Made by a program: the position numbers and the translations under genes
From: Ephydatia muelleri
Lineage: Eukaryota > Porifera > Demospongiae > Spongillida > Spongillidae
Assembly: GCA_013339895.1 (NCBI GenBank)
Contig: JABACO010000107.1
Coordinates: forward strand, 1-64,000
DNA: 64,000 nt
Reading direction: 5' to 3'
In this document: positions 12,132 through 23,600 of the stretch, one piece after another
Layout of the letters: the number at the start of each line of letters is the position of its first letter
Position numbering within the stretch: the first letter of the stretch is position 1
The notes under the pieces: model-generated
What the model saw: the letters and a program-made list of their open reading frames with translations, nothing else
Told to the model about the DNA's origin: nothing
The model's database searches: none

Positions 12132-14137
12132 CTTTGGTCATCTGAGTCATTGCCTCCAATACAACTATATGTGCTGATAAAACAAATCATTGTACAACTG
12201 CACAGGCCCATAGGCTGGTTAGGAGAGGGGGAGAGGGGGAGAGGGGACACCAACCGGGGTGGTTCCAACCAACAGGGATGTGAGGAGTACTGCAAGCTCC
12301 GGTCTGGGGTGGGGGCCCAGCTGCTTTGCAATAATAGCATTATTAATCTCAGGAATTACATTTGTTACTATAAATTGCTGGACTTAATTTATTGAACATG
12401 CATATACATTACGGATCAATTTGTACACTTACACGTGTGAGTCATTACTACAATTACGCATGTGGTGAAGATATTGTATTGAATTCATGGCTTTACTAGA
12501 TATTCAAATTCCGTTCTCCTAGGATGCATTGACACATATATGTAAACGACTTCATTGAGATCAATATCACTACGATAGGAGTTGCATAAGTGTCACGGCT
12601 GTCATTCTTTCCTGGCCCATAGGCACACACATGCAGTTGATAAGATGTCTTAGTGTGCTGGCACTTCTTTCACACTCACATGAGGGCTCACATGAGGGCA
12701 TGGCAAGGTGCATGCTGTCTGAAGTAAAGTCCTGAGTCACATTCCCAATGTGTGATTTCTTACATTTAAATTTCTAATGCAATGGAAATTAATGACATAC
12801 ATAGTTACGTAGCCTGATGTAGCGGTTATTGTAGGTACATGGCAATACATAAATATGTGCGCACACACATGTCATGTATCTTGCCACAGCTGATTTCATT
12901 AAGGTCTATCTTGGCTGAAGTGTAGGTAGGAACATCTGATTGGTTTTTCTACTCTAGAGAATGTCTCACTTTAGTCTAAACCAGTACATTGCCATTTTTG
13001 TGTTGTGTGAGTGCATGTCAAGTTCTGCTTGTTTGAAACCTTGGCGCATGTATATAGAACATGCATACATTTACATAAGTTGCAAATAACCCTTTATTGA
13101 CTAAGTCATGCCATGGCAGAACTCATAGCAAGGCTGTAGTAGTTCGTAGGAAGAATCATATTAAATGGTTCCCAATGTTTAAAAGTTCTCAATCTTATTT
13201 GATGTGTAACATTTTTCATTGAGGTGCAGTGTTTGGTGTTGTACAAGGTACAATTTTACTCTCATATTATTCTGTGCCACTGATCAGACCTCTTGCACTA
13301 TCAGGTGTAAGGCAATAATACTCAGATCAGAGATGGCAAGATCCTTGGTCACCCAACTGAAGGAGCCATGATGGTAGCAGCACAGAAGGTTTGGATGGGG
13401 ATATAAGTAGTGGATCCTCACCTCACACACTCATCATCTCACACACCTCCCTTACACACACCTCACCTCACACCTCTCATCTCACACACTTCTCACATGT
13501 GTTTGGTCCATCAGCTTTGACTGTACAGTCTAAGAGACCAGTTTGTGAGGACAGAGAAGAGGTCATTCAATTCACAGCAGAAGTGGCCATAATGATGTCA
13601 TTATGAACTCAGACTTAGCGCCTGGATCATTTAAAATTGCAATCGCAGTGTTTGTTAAAGCAGTGTTTTTGCTGATGCATGTAAATAGATTGGCATGGGA
13701 GGGGTTATCAACCCCATGACCACACCCCCCAGCCATTATTGAAATGATGCCACTTGTGCTTGTATGTACTGTGCATGTGTGTATGTGTGCATATGTGTAC
13801 TGTATGGTTGTGTGTATGCAGTGTGTTGTGTGTGTGTGTCTAGAAGGCTGTTCTGTGTTTCTTATATAGACACCCAGTTGTGGTCTTTTTGCTGAACCCT
13901 TGGAGGAAAGGGTGTGGACACTCATGACATAATTCAGGTGTGGTTATTACTTTAGCTCGCAGCTTGGGACTGTGGGAGGAAGGCTTAGTGTCTCTGTCAG
14001 GGGATGACCTGGACTGTACGAATCCCTTGCAGTTGACTGACAGGATTTTAAATGTAAGCTGTGACACAATGCAACACAATGCACTCACCACACAGTGTAA
14101 CTTCTTTCCTCCACACATTTGTGCTTTCTCTCTAAGG

Positions 14138-14430
14138 AGTGAATGGTGGGGAGGAGGAGGAAAGGAGTGTATGGTGGGGAGGAGGAAAGGAGTGTATGGT
14201 GGGGAGGAGGAAAGGAGTGTATGGTGGGGAGGAGGGAAGGAGTGTATGGTGGGAAGGAGGAAAGAAGTGTATGGTGGGGAGGAGGAAAGGAGGTATGGTA
14301 CGATTGCGTGTAAGAGAGAAGGAAGTGGGCAATACATGTTTCTCCTCCCCACCATACTCTACTTTTCTCCTTCCCACCATACACTCCTTTCCTCCTCTTC
14401 ACCATACATGTACTCTTTTCCTCCTTCCCA
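14138..14430. repeat. 25-bp minisatellite in both orientations
   Basis: Units of the 8,940-9,295 minisatellite appear in the same orientation (14,138-14,295) and then as reverse complements (about 14,338-14,430). In an inverted arm only the reverse orientation is expected, so part of this array has flipped. Confidence 0.85.
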
Positions 14431-15464
14431 GAGGGGTGTGGCTAACAGTTTGCAACTTCAACAGAAGTTAAATTTTTCGTCATTGAACTGTTCAGTCTAC
14501 TAGTCTTGTACACCATCTACCCTTCCAGTGTGAATCATGCCCATTTATTTGAGAAATACGTTAACAGTCTATTTAAAAAATAAAATAAAATAAATGAAAA
14601 CATATCTGTTCTAATTCCTGGTGGCTCATCATTAGAAGTTAACATTCCTCTAAATAATATATAGTCCAGTTGTTTCAGCAATACATGTAAATTCAAATGA
14701 TATCAGAGACAGTCGTACCACCTGGATCCATGTATCGTTAAAATTGTGATTGCATCATGCATTATTAGGGCAGTGTATTTACTCGTGGACTGGTGTGTGA
14801 GGGGTAATCCCACACACACCAACCACTGACCACATGTCTGCTCTCAGCCATTACCAAAATAACACCTCTGGGTTTTGGGGATTTTAGTTGTGCATTAAAT
14901 TGGAGCGTATATAATAATATAATTATATATATTTATTTTTCTTTCTCAATGCTATTGTGATGGCCAATTAATTATCACAGTGATTGATAGTTGAACCACC
15001 TCATGTAAGAGGCTGTACAATGATCTACTCACTCTTTCCCTACAGGTGCTTCAAGCTTCCAACTTGATTGTGGCCATGACTGGAGATGGTACTAATAACG
15101 CCATTGCACTGAAACGTGCCAACATTGGAATAGGAATGGGGAAGAGTGGCACAGATGTGGGCCGTGAGACCGGGGATATGATACTCCTTGAGGACAACTT
15201 TGCCACCATCTTGTGAGTGCATTAAGTGTAGTCGCTGTACTTTAAACACTGGTTGTGGGTGGGTGTGTTTGTGGGTGTGTTTGGGAGTGTGTTTTTGTGG
15301 TGTTTGGGTGTGTGGTGTGTGTGGGTGTGCACATATGCAGAGCTACTATCAAAGAGGGTAAAGCAATCTATTACAACACAAGGAATTTTGTTTGCTTTCA
15401 ACTGAGCACATAAGTTGATGAAGGCAAATGAACACAACATCAAAATGGATGTAACAAGATACAT

Positions 15465-15600
15465 TCCTCTCTCTCTCTCTCTCCTTCCTTCCCTCTCTCC
15501 TTACTCTCTCTCTCTCCCTTTCTCCTCCCTCCTCTCTTTTGCGCTCTCTCACACTCTCTGTTCTTTCACTCTCTCCCCCCCCTCTCTCTCTCCCCCTCTC
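15465..15600. repeat. CT-rich low-complexity tract
   Basis: ctctct/ccctctctc polypyrimidine sequence in an intron of the right SPCA copy, immediately before the GVEAID exon. It could have served as an extended polypyrimidine tract. Confidence 0.85.
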
Positions 15601-16621
15601 CAACCACCTTAGGAGTTGAGGCAATAGACAGTAGGCCAATCATCAACTTCCATCCAGCTCATCACACAGGTTTCCGTGGCATCGCTTGCCAACGTGTGTG
15701 GGACACTTTGGGTCTTCTAGAAGGAAGGTAAGCATCCAATTGTGGTAAGAAAGGTAGGAAGGAGAATGGATGGTTTGGTGGGTCGCAGAGCTATATGATC
15801 AAAGATGGGAGGAGGGGGATAAGGGAAGTGGAAGAGATTACTGAAGATGGTGGGGAGGGTTTATTTACATGGTCACCATTAAACCACTCATTACTGTCCT
15901 GCTTCTCTTTGCCTGCCATAACTCTGCTGCTCAAGGACAGCATGGTACACCAAGAGATACCGCCTAGACCTTCAGCTGTTTTGTGCTATTCGACATGTTC
16001 AATGCCCTCACCTGCTGGTCCCAGGTAACCCCTTCTATCCCAACTGACCCAATCTCCTCTGTAGGACAAGCCAGCGTTCTCCATTGGGCTGTTCTCCAAT
16101 AGAGTATTCTTGTATGCCATTGGAGGTTCTTCGGTATGCCAACTTTTGGTCATCTACTTTCCCCTCCTCCAAGCCATCTTCCAGACTGAGGCATTGTCAC
16201 TGGGAGACATGGTGTTCTGTTAAGCCAACTGACCCCTCTCTCAAGAAGGAACCAGCCCATCCTGCCCCAAGATGAGCCTAAAGAGTTACGGCCAACCCAA
16301 TACTTAATCCTGTAATCAGGCTCAGCACACATGTCCCACCCTGTGATGGTAGCCATGTGAGTAGATCCGTTGTACAGGGTGGAGTCTTGATGTCCCTGGT
16401 GTACACATTACACAGCCAAAAGCTATCATTATTAGTGAAAAGCCTTATTAAGGCAAAAACCATGTAGCAATATTGATGTTAAAAGTAATGTCATTTTGTG
16501 TTGTGCCAGACAACATCTTTAATGCAGAGTGATCGCCGAGTACTAGCAAACCATTGTTTTGTCAGGAAAACAATTAAAAAAAACCCCAACTCAATAAGTA
16601 ATCATAATAAATAATATCTGT

Positions 16622-16862
16622 ATATGGGATCACTTCCACGAAAAGGGACCTAGTGCAGGTTTTTTCAAGATTTCAATTATTCTAGAAGTCCTCTACACAG
16701 TGATTATGACGCTCTGAGAATGGGACTATCTGACATGGAGTTGTAAAGCGCTGAATTTTGCCATATAGGTACATTTCGACACAAGCATTAAACTTCTGTT
16801 GCGTGCATAAAAGTTTAAAAATTTATGTATATACTAGGTCCCTTTTCGTGGAAATCCCATAT
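16622..16862. mobile_element. MITE family M1, copy 1 (about 240 bp)
   Basis: Terminal inverted repeats: the left end reads atatgggatcacttccacg then aaaagggacctag, and the right end reads ctaggtcccttttcgtgg then aaatcccatat. The interior is non-coding. Related copies occur at 21,733-21,989 and 61,842-62,055. It is present only in the right palindrome arm, so it inserted after duplication. Confidence 0.85.
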
Positions 16863-16869
16863 GTATACT

Positions 16870-17540
16870 TTTTTCTATTTATGAACAAACCTTTGTTGTG
16901 CGGCAAGATAATGATAAAAATTCTAAATTCAGAGGAATGTAGGATTGGATGGCAAGGGTGGTATCAAAAGGAAGGAGACAATATTGAGTGTAAAAGAAAA
17001 ACCCATATTTTGCATGTTTATAGAGTATATATACATGTACATGTAGGTCTGTGACTGTTTCCTTTTACACTCAAGCTTATTTCCTTACTTTTTACACCAC
17101 CATTACCATTCAATCCTATATCAAAGAGAAATTTTTATTATCTTGTTTCCCTAGTTATTGGAGTAAAGCCAGATAACTTTACAACCACAAACATACTAGT
17201 ATAAGTAAAGCACTGTGCATAAAGCCCATACCTACGCACACTTGGAACAAATTCATCTATGTTGCTTTTAAGCTTTCAATCCCGGTTGGCAGCATCCTTG
17301 GATATGGATTAGCTGGCAATATTCGTTTTGTCCGCTTTAGCAAGAGACAGCCGGGCAGGGACGTGAAGCCAGTGGAGGTCCACAGTGAGCTACCTAGAGT
17401 TAGCAGGCATTGGAGTCTGAAATTATGTAATCTTATCAACATTATGAACAAAAGTTACATCTCTAAACTTGTTTTCTATAAAATTCTCCAACTATTTTCC
17501 TTGCGGTTGTGTGGACTCTCTTCTGACCTTGATGTTCATG
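16870..17540. other. Unassigned segment of right palindrome arm
   Basis: An open plus-strand stretch at about 17,240-17,575 includes FKLSIPVGSILGYGLAGNI, but it matches no family I know. It corresponds to the region replaced by the TG block on the left. No firm feature. Confidence 0.35.
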
Positions 17541-18292
17541 CAAAGTATGTGGCTACATGTACACTACATAGATAGGAAAATACATGAGCCTGCCGTACAG
17601 ATAATTTGCCATGGGAGTAGGTCCCCCATACAGCAGTATGCTCAACCCCCACCCCCCTTATCAGTGAACAAATTGGACAGCTCCTCAGATCAAGGTACTG
17701 TATTAGCTCGTCAACAATTTCATTAACAATAATATGATAATCTGTCTGAGCACATGGGAAGCTCACAGCAAATAGAGTGACCACATTCTGTACTAAAGCG
17801 CATGTCTTACTTCAAGGTGATTTTGTGATGGACATAGCTACACCCTAAATCAAGATTGTCAATCTCAGCTCGAACTTCCATGTTATGTTCTCTTTGCAGA
17901 GTGACTTTATTTTCAGTTCTACAGTGGTGAGCAATAGACACTCATTTGTGCATTTTTGATGTATGTGGGTGACCACTATTAGCAGCTCATTTGAGGATTA
18001 AACTTCGACGCAACACTCGTTATACTTTACACTCGGCTTCGCTCGGGAGAAATGACACAAAGTTGAGGGATGAAAATAGTGTGACTAAAGTATTTACTTC
18101 TGGCCACACCTCTCAACTACGTCACCAGGAGTAGTTTCACTCCCCCAATCCTCTAATGTATAGGTGCTACATGCATGTGAACATCTGCACTCATTCTTTC
18201 CCGGACACCTTGTTTATATACATAATTATACATGTATAAGTAAAACTGTATCGGTCCTGTTTATACATAACGTATAATCAGCGAAAGCTTGC

Positions 18293-19384
18293 ATGGAGAA
18301 AACCAGCGCTCTCAACACGACTGAACTAGGGGAAAACTCGTCTGCAGCAACTGGACTCACAGAGCTAGTAGTGATCTTCGCGCCCGTATTGCTCGTGCAG
18401 TTATTACTTGGCCTGGTCTCAAATCTCCTCCTAATCGCTCTACTCGTGAAGGCCAGCAGTGTGAATGGACAGAACAACATCAACATCTACCTCTACTCCT
18501 TGGCGATCAACAATCTACTCACTCTTTTCCCAGCACTAACGTTACTGATATCAACTGTGACCAAGGAATGGGTACTGGGACAGACAATGTGCTCACTGAA
18601 CCAGTTCGTTACCTACACGGTAGCTGTACCACATTCCTTTCTACAAGCGTTGATCAGTCGAGAGAGGTACAGAGCAGTTGTTCATTTCTCCGAGTGGAAA
18701 CCGTACTCAAAAATAACGTATATCTACGTAGCCGTGGTCTGGATAACTGCAATATGCTCTGGAGTGATTGGCCTCGTTCAGGGGGGACAGATCGTGGGGA
18801 CTACGGAAGACGTCCTTTCTTGCTATTTACCGAATAGATGGATGGACGAACGACGTTTGCTTCCATTGGTCGTTGTATACTTGCTAGGATCATTTATCGG
18901 TCTCACAGCTTCGCTTGCTTTCAGCACCGTCCACTACGCCTACACGTTCAAAGCGCTTTATATCCTCAAAAGAAATCGTATTCCTATGGATCCGGTGATG
19001 CTTGGCCACATGGATATCCCGGCCATCTCCTTTGAAGCTGAAGTAAGGACACTCAAGTCAATGGCTTTCGTATTTTTCTTTTCAATGGTACCGCTCCTTT
19101 CTTGTTGTGGTTATGTCATTGCAATGACATTGGTAGCCATTAGTGAAGGGAAACCTTTTCGAGAAGCGAACGTGCCACTGCTGCACGTTGCTATGGCTGT
19201 GTGCGCCTACTTCATACCCACAGTTAGTCCATTGCTCCTGTTGGCAATAAATAAGAGATTCAGAACTCGAATAAAGGATCTGTTGCGATGGCAGTTGAAA
19301 CCTACGAATGCTACTGGTGGCGATGCTATGGCATGCGCGTGCAAATTAAGGTCAACCCACTACTGGCACACCAGCGCGAGGTAG
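18293..19384 (+). CDS. Class A (rhodopsin-like) GPCR, 363 aa
   Basis: A single-exon seven-helix plasma-membrane receptor. N-glycosylation sites (NTT, NSS) lie in the first 20 residues. TM1 is about 25-52 with the N1.50-type Asn in LVSNLLLIALL. TM2 is about 64-88 (LAINNLL, with Asn where class A usually has Asp). TM3 is about 97-122, preceded by Cys100, with SRERYRAV at 122-129 (E/DRY type). TM4 is about 142-163. Cys177 in ECL2 can pair with Cys100. TM5 is about 188-212, TM6 about 253-282. TM7 is about 296-319 with VSPLLLLAINKRF, a degenerate NPxxY. A cluster of Cys in the tail (ACACK) may be palmitoylated. The ligand is unknown. The duplicate at 4,653 is frameshifted. Confidence 0.85.
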   Translation: MEKTSALNTTELGENSSAATGLTELVVIFAPVLLVQLLLGLVSNLLLIALLVKASSVNGQNNINIYLYSLAINNLLTLFPALTLLISTVTKEWVLGQTMCSLNQFVTYTVAVPHSFLQALISRERYRAVVHFSEWKPYSKITYIYVAVVWITAICSGVIGLVQGGQIVGTTEDVLSCYLPNRWMDERRLLPLVVVYLLGSFIGLTASLAFSTVHYAYTFKALYILKRNRIPMDPVMLGHMDIPAISFEAEVRTLKSMAFVFFFSMVPLLSCCGYVIAMTLVAISEGKPFREANVPLLHVAMAVCAYFIPTVSPLLLLAINKRFRTRIKDLLRWQLKPTNATGGDAMACACKLRSTHYWHTSAR

Positions 19385-19878
19385 GCAACGAACGCTAAAG
19401 ACAAGAAGTGGACAACTGATGTAAACGTTTGGTACATGCACAAATTTAAGACTAGCTAGTCCATCGATCAGGTATGATGTTGAGAAGAAAAGGACACAAG
19501 TTTGTAAGTGAAATTTACACAGAGAGTGACTGTCTTCTGTCGAGGCTGCCATATTATAATAAACGAGCATGTGAACCAGAGTTTGTTGACTGAGTGCTAT
19601 TAACATCAGGCTGTGCAAGATGCAAAGTGCATGTTGTGTAATAATATGGGATTCAAAAGATGAGTACACAACTCCTGATGTTGTCAAGCCTCCATATATT
19701 ACTATTGTACCATTTAACACAGTCATTTCAGCTGCACGGCCAGTTCAAATAATAATTTTGTATCCCGAGTTCCTTTTATATGCCAATTCCTCCTTTAAGT
19801 GATGCCTTTTGCAAGAGCCACCATGGTTAGCATCAAAGATCACTGAGATACACATGAACATATATTGTATCTATTCAT

Positions 19879-20088
19879 GTGAGCAGCCCTATTCTTCTGT
19901 TAGGACGATCCACATATGAGATGGGGGTGACTGAGGGGATGGGGGACGAGGCTACGGAGGAGGATGGGGACAAGGCTATGGAGGAGGATGGGGACAAGGC
20001 TATGGAGGAGGATGGGGACAAGGCTACGGAGGAGGATGGGGACAAGGCTATGGAGGAGGACGGGGACGAGACAGTGTTGTACTATTGA
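19879..20088 (+). CDS. Acidic repeat ORF (EDGDKAME repeats)
   Basis: A 69-codon frame with an N-terminal stretch (SSPILLLGRSTYEM) followed by five to six 8-residue repeats of EDGDKA(M/T)E, then ETVLYY. The repeat is 24 bp, so gain or loss of units keeps the frame. The inverted copy (see 23,460-23,600) keeps the frame with fewer units. It could be a low-complexity exon or just a minisatellite that happens to be open. No known function. Confidence 0.3.
   Translation: MSSPILLLGRSTYEMGVTEGMGDEATEEDGDKAMEEDGDKAMEEDGDKATEEDGDKAMEEDGDETVLYY
19921..20080. repeat. 24-bp minisatellite
   Basis: Tandem units reading gaggatggggacaaggctat plus ggag. Some units have ctacgg in place of ctatgg. The inverted copy at about 23,485-23,560 has about three fewer units. 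Confidence 0.95.
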
Positions 20089-21297
20089 TGTGTACAATTA
20101 TGTTTAAAAACAATGCTTGCGGTTTATGCTTGTTTAAGATCTGGGAATGAGACTTCACCAACTTCAATCACAGTTAAACCACACCAATATGCATCATGTA
20201 ATAGGAACATAAGCATCATCTGGCATTGTACCTAATATGGTGATTTGTCTATTTACATTCAAGTGTGGGTTCAATTACAAAGTTGAAACACATTATAAAC
20301 CCCACTAAACACAACTAATTGCAAGGTTGCATGCACACATGTGCACACTACACACAAATGCGCACACTGCACACATATGTACACACACCACACACGTGCA
20401 CACATATACACACATGTGCATACCCAGCAACAGATAAGGATTCATTTTAAAAGCTTTGTTGGCTTCAGGCATAGTGAGGGCTTTTGTGTTAGGATGGTAC
20501 TGTAGCTGGGTTGGCGACAAACACTCATAAAGGCAGCCAAGGTGACAGTGTAACATAATGCATATGTATGATGAGCCCTCTCAAGACAAAACACAAACTG
20601 AGGTAATGTCACTTTTGAAAAGTTGGATTTACATGGAGGGTAAATGCATGGACAAATCTGGTATAAGTGGTATTTCACAACAGGAAAATTTACTAAAGTG
20701 TAAATACCACATAAACCACATTTACCTACCTTTGACTAGCTGTAATTCAATGCAAATGATTAATTATCACCCAGTACGTAGATTGTAAGAATTAGATGTA
20801 ATTGCGTCACATGTCTTCGTAAACCAGTAGTGATGTTGGTGCTTCTAGCTAAATGGCAAGGCTGTCCCTGATCCTTTCATCAAAGTACGTCTGGCTTGCA
20901 GGACTTGCAAATACATATACATGTACTAGTAAAGTTCAGGTCATTCCAACAATCTTACGTGTACTGCCATGGACAAAGTGGCTTGCATCCAAATACATAT
21001 AGGCACAGGCATAGACTACACACATGCATACCTTCCAGCCACAGAAGGTACTGTTGACTGCATTAGCAGTGCAATCGAGGTGTGCATCGGTCATTACCAC
21101 TTTATGAAAATAAAAATGATAAATGAACCATAACTATACAAATTATAACTGAATTCTAACCTCTCCATTCGTAGCAGAGTGAGGTAAGTGTTGTACAGCT
21201 CTTCTCATAGACTCTTCTGTTGCATTTGCTATAATCGATTGGTACAGGCTGTTAGTGTAACAGAAGAACCTGATGTAACATGGCCCATACAACAGTG

Positions 21298-21699
21298 TAT
21301 CAGTACTTACCAGATATAATGTACTAGTGATTTCTGACTTACCCAACTCTGTGCATGAACTGACTTGGCAGCATATCTGCACAGGTAAAGACATGGATGA
21401 GCCTGCATGCGCTGATACCAAATGCAATGCAGTATTGTGTGCACTGCTATTGACCTTTGATTTGCCAAGTAGTGAATGGCAAGAACTCTAGAAGAAGCCC
21501 AAATCCGAATCGCCTTGCAATGTCAAAGCTCCTCTCTACTCATGTGTGAATATAAACAACACAGACAGTACTAACATACCGGTATATGGAACCTTTTTGA
21601 ATGCCTCCAACTTCCATGAGGGACAGTGCTGCTGGGACCAAGTCCTGAGAGAGATCCCTGAGGGCTTCACATGTGCTCCATCACTCAAAGCCTTTGGTA
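21298..21699. repeat. Apex unit, copy 2
   Basis: Direct repeat of 11,709-12,131, with small deletions relative to copy 1. It starts where the left arm of palindrome 2 ends. Its 3' part encodes the same run (VYGTFLNASNFHEGQCCWDQ) as copy 1. Confidence 0.75.
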
Positions 21700-21732
21700 A
21701 TGGCTTTATCTCTGGATTAAAGATGTTAAACG

Positions 21733-21989
21733 ATATGGGATCGTTGTTGTGAAAAGAGACCTAACACATGTTTTTTCAAGCATTCAAATTTTTGATAATC
21801 TAGAAGTTTGAAATGTCCTCTACACATCGCTTCATATGCACTGAAAATCAGAGTATCTGTCATGGAGTAGTAAGGCTCTGAATTTTTACTTAGCCATACA
21901 TTTCAACGCAAGTGTAACATTTCTATTGCGCGTACTGGAAATTTTATAATGTATGCACTAGGTCCCTTTTCGCAGAAATGATCCCATAT
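21733..21989. mobile_element. MITE family M1, copy 2
   Basis: The ends atatgggatcgttgttgtg and cgcagaaatgatcccatat are inverted repeats. The inner motifs aaaagagacctaacaca and ctaggtcccttttcgc match the 16,622 copy. It lies in the spacer of palindrome 2, immediately after the apex unit. Confidence 0.8.
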
Positions 21990-23459
21990 ATTATACCACC
22001 TGAATTCATTTAATTCATCCGAGTCATATTTGTATGTCAAGGTTGTGCTTTAATGTTATTTGCGACGAGTGAGGTCCCACCTCTCCACATTATGACACAT
22101 TTGCTGCACTTCAGGATCCGAAGTCCACCTTGGCATGAACAGTTGTATGACACATAAATAAAGCCAGCACATAACTGTATGGGCCATGTTACAATCAGGT
22201 TCTTCAGTTACACTGGCAGACTGTACCAATTGATTATAGCAAATGCAATAGAAGAGTAAGAGTCTATGAGAAGAGCTGTACAACATGTGAAGACATTACC
22301 TCACTGTGATACGAATGGAGAGGTTAGAATTCAGTTATAATTTGCATAGTTAAGTGTAGCTCAGTATTTAGTTTTATATATGAGTAGTTTAAATATCATG
22401 TATGCTTCATGTATTCTCCTGTACCTATTATGATTCTTAAATTTAAGCTAAAAAATAGAAATTCTATTATTAGTTATGGTTCATTTATTATTTTCATTTT
22501 TCACAAAGTGGTAATGACCGATGCACACCACGATTCCACTGCTAATGCAGTCAACAGTACCTTGTATGGCTGCATGTGTGTAATCTACGCCCGTGCCTAC
22601 AAATGTATTATTTAGATGCAAGCCATATTGTCCATGGTAGGATTGTTGGAATGATCTGAACTTTACTAGTACATGTACATGTAGGAGAATTTGCAAGTAT
22701 TGCAAGCCAGACGTACTCTAACGAAAGGACCAGGAACAGCATGATACTATTGCATACATCTTGCCATTTAGCTAGAAGCACCAACATCACTACTGGTTTA
22801 CGAAGAATTGTGAGGCAATTACATTGTAACTCTTACAATCTACGTACTGGGGGAAAATTATAATTTACATTGACTTTAAAGCTATGGTTTATGTGATATT
22901 TACACTATAGTAAATTTCCTGTTGTGAATACCACATACATCAGATTCGTCCATGCATTTACGTTACACGTAAATTCAACTTTACAAAAGTGACATTACCC
23001 CATACATATGTATTATGTTACACTGTGTACGGATGTCACCTTGGCTGCCTTCACGAGTGTTTGTCGCCAACCCAGCTACATTGCCATCCTAACACAAAAG
23101 CCCTCACTATGCCTGAAGCCAACAAATTAAAGCTTTTAAAATGAATCCTTATCTGTTGCACATGTGTGCATATGTGTGCACGTGTGTGGTGTGTATATAT
23201 GTGTGCAGTGTGCGCATTTGTGTGTAGTGTGCACATGTGTGCATGCAACCTTGCAATTAGTTGTGTTTAGTGGGGTTTATAATGTGTTTCAACTTTGTAA
23301 TTGAACCCACATTTGAATGTAAATAGACAAATCACCATATTAGGTACAATGCCAGATGATGCTTATGTTCCTATTACATGATGCATATTGGTGTGGTTTA
23401 ACTGTGATTGAAGTTGACCTAAACAAGCATTGACCGCAAGCATTGTTTTTACACATAAT

Positions 23460-23600
23460 TGTACACATCAATAGTACACAACACTGTCTCGTCCCCATCC
23501 TCCTCCGTAGCCTTGTCCCCATCCTCCTCCGTAGCCTCGTCCCCCATCCCCTCAGTCACCCCCATCTCATATGTGGATCGTCCTAACAGAAGAACAGGAC
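23460..23600 (-). CDS. Acidic repeat ORF, right-arm copy of palindrome 2
   Basis: Reverse-strand counterpart of the 19,879-20,088 ORF. It reads MGVTEGMGDEATEEDG, then fewer EDGDKATE units, then DETVLCTIDV, so the repeats stay in frame. It differs from the left arm mainly in unit number. Confidence 0.3.

Larger units (their letters stand above)
13318..16209 (+). pseudogene. SPCA-type Ca2+/Mn2+ P-type ATPase, right-arm decayed copy
   Basis: Exons run in order: 13,318-13,388 (AQIRDGKILGHPTEGAMM), 13,511-13,588 (LRDQFVRTEKRSFNSQQKW), 13,891-14,050 (SLGLWEEG, SLSGDDLD), 15,046-15,212 (hinge), 15,341-15,409 (KEGKAIYYNTRNFVCFQLST), about 15,613-15,726 (GVEAID, NVCGTLWVF), about 15,926-16,023 (TPRDTA, FVLFDMFNAL), and 16,065-16,209 ([32 protein letters not shown]). 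This covers the N domain to nearly the C-terminal helix of an SPCA. Lesions: the Mg2+-site Asp of TGDGTND is Asn (TGDGTNN), stops follow CGTLWVF and DTA, and the donor after QLST reads ATAAGT instead of GT. The 5' half (actuator domain, DKTGT) is not found. Confidence 0.85.
4446..19471. repeat. Giant imperfect palindrome (segmental inverted duplication)
   Basis: The left arm is about 4,446-11,505 and the right arm about 12,132-19,471, with a 620-bp spacer. Matching landmarks read in opposite orientation: the GPCR (minus 4,653-5,564 against plus 18,293-19,384), its upstream flank (5,640-5,900 against 17,545-18,230), SPCA exons (7,521-10,241 against 13,318-15,409), and the innermost 70 bp (11,440-11,505 against 12,132-12,200). 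Arms differ by many substitutions and indels, and each has private insertions: the TG block at 5,995-6,930 on the left and a MITE at 16,622 on the right. It could be a true inverted duplication or two joined haplotypes. Confidence 0.85.
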
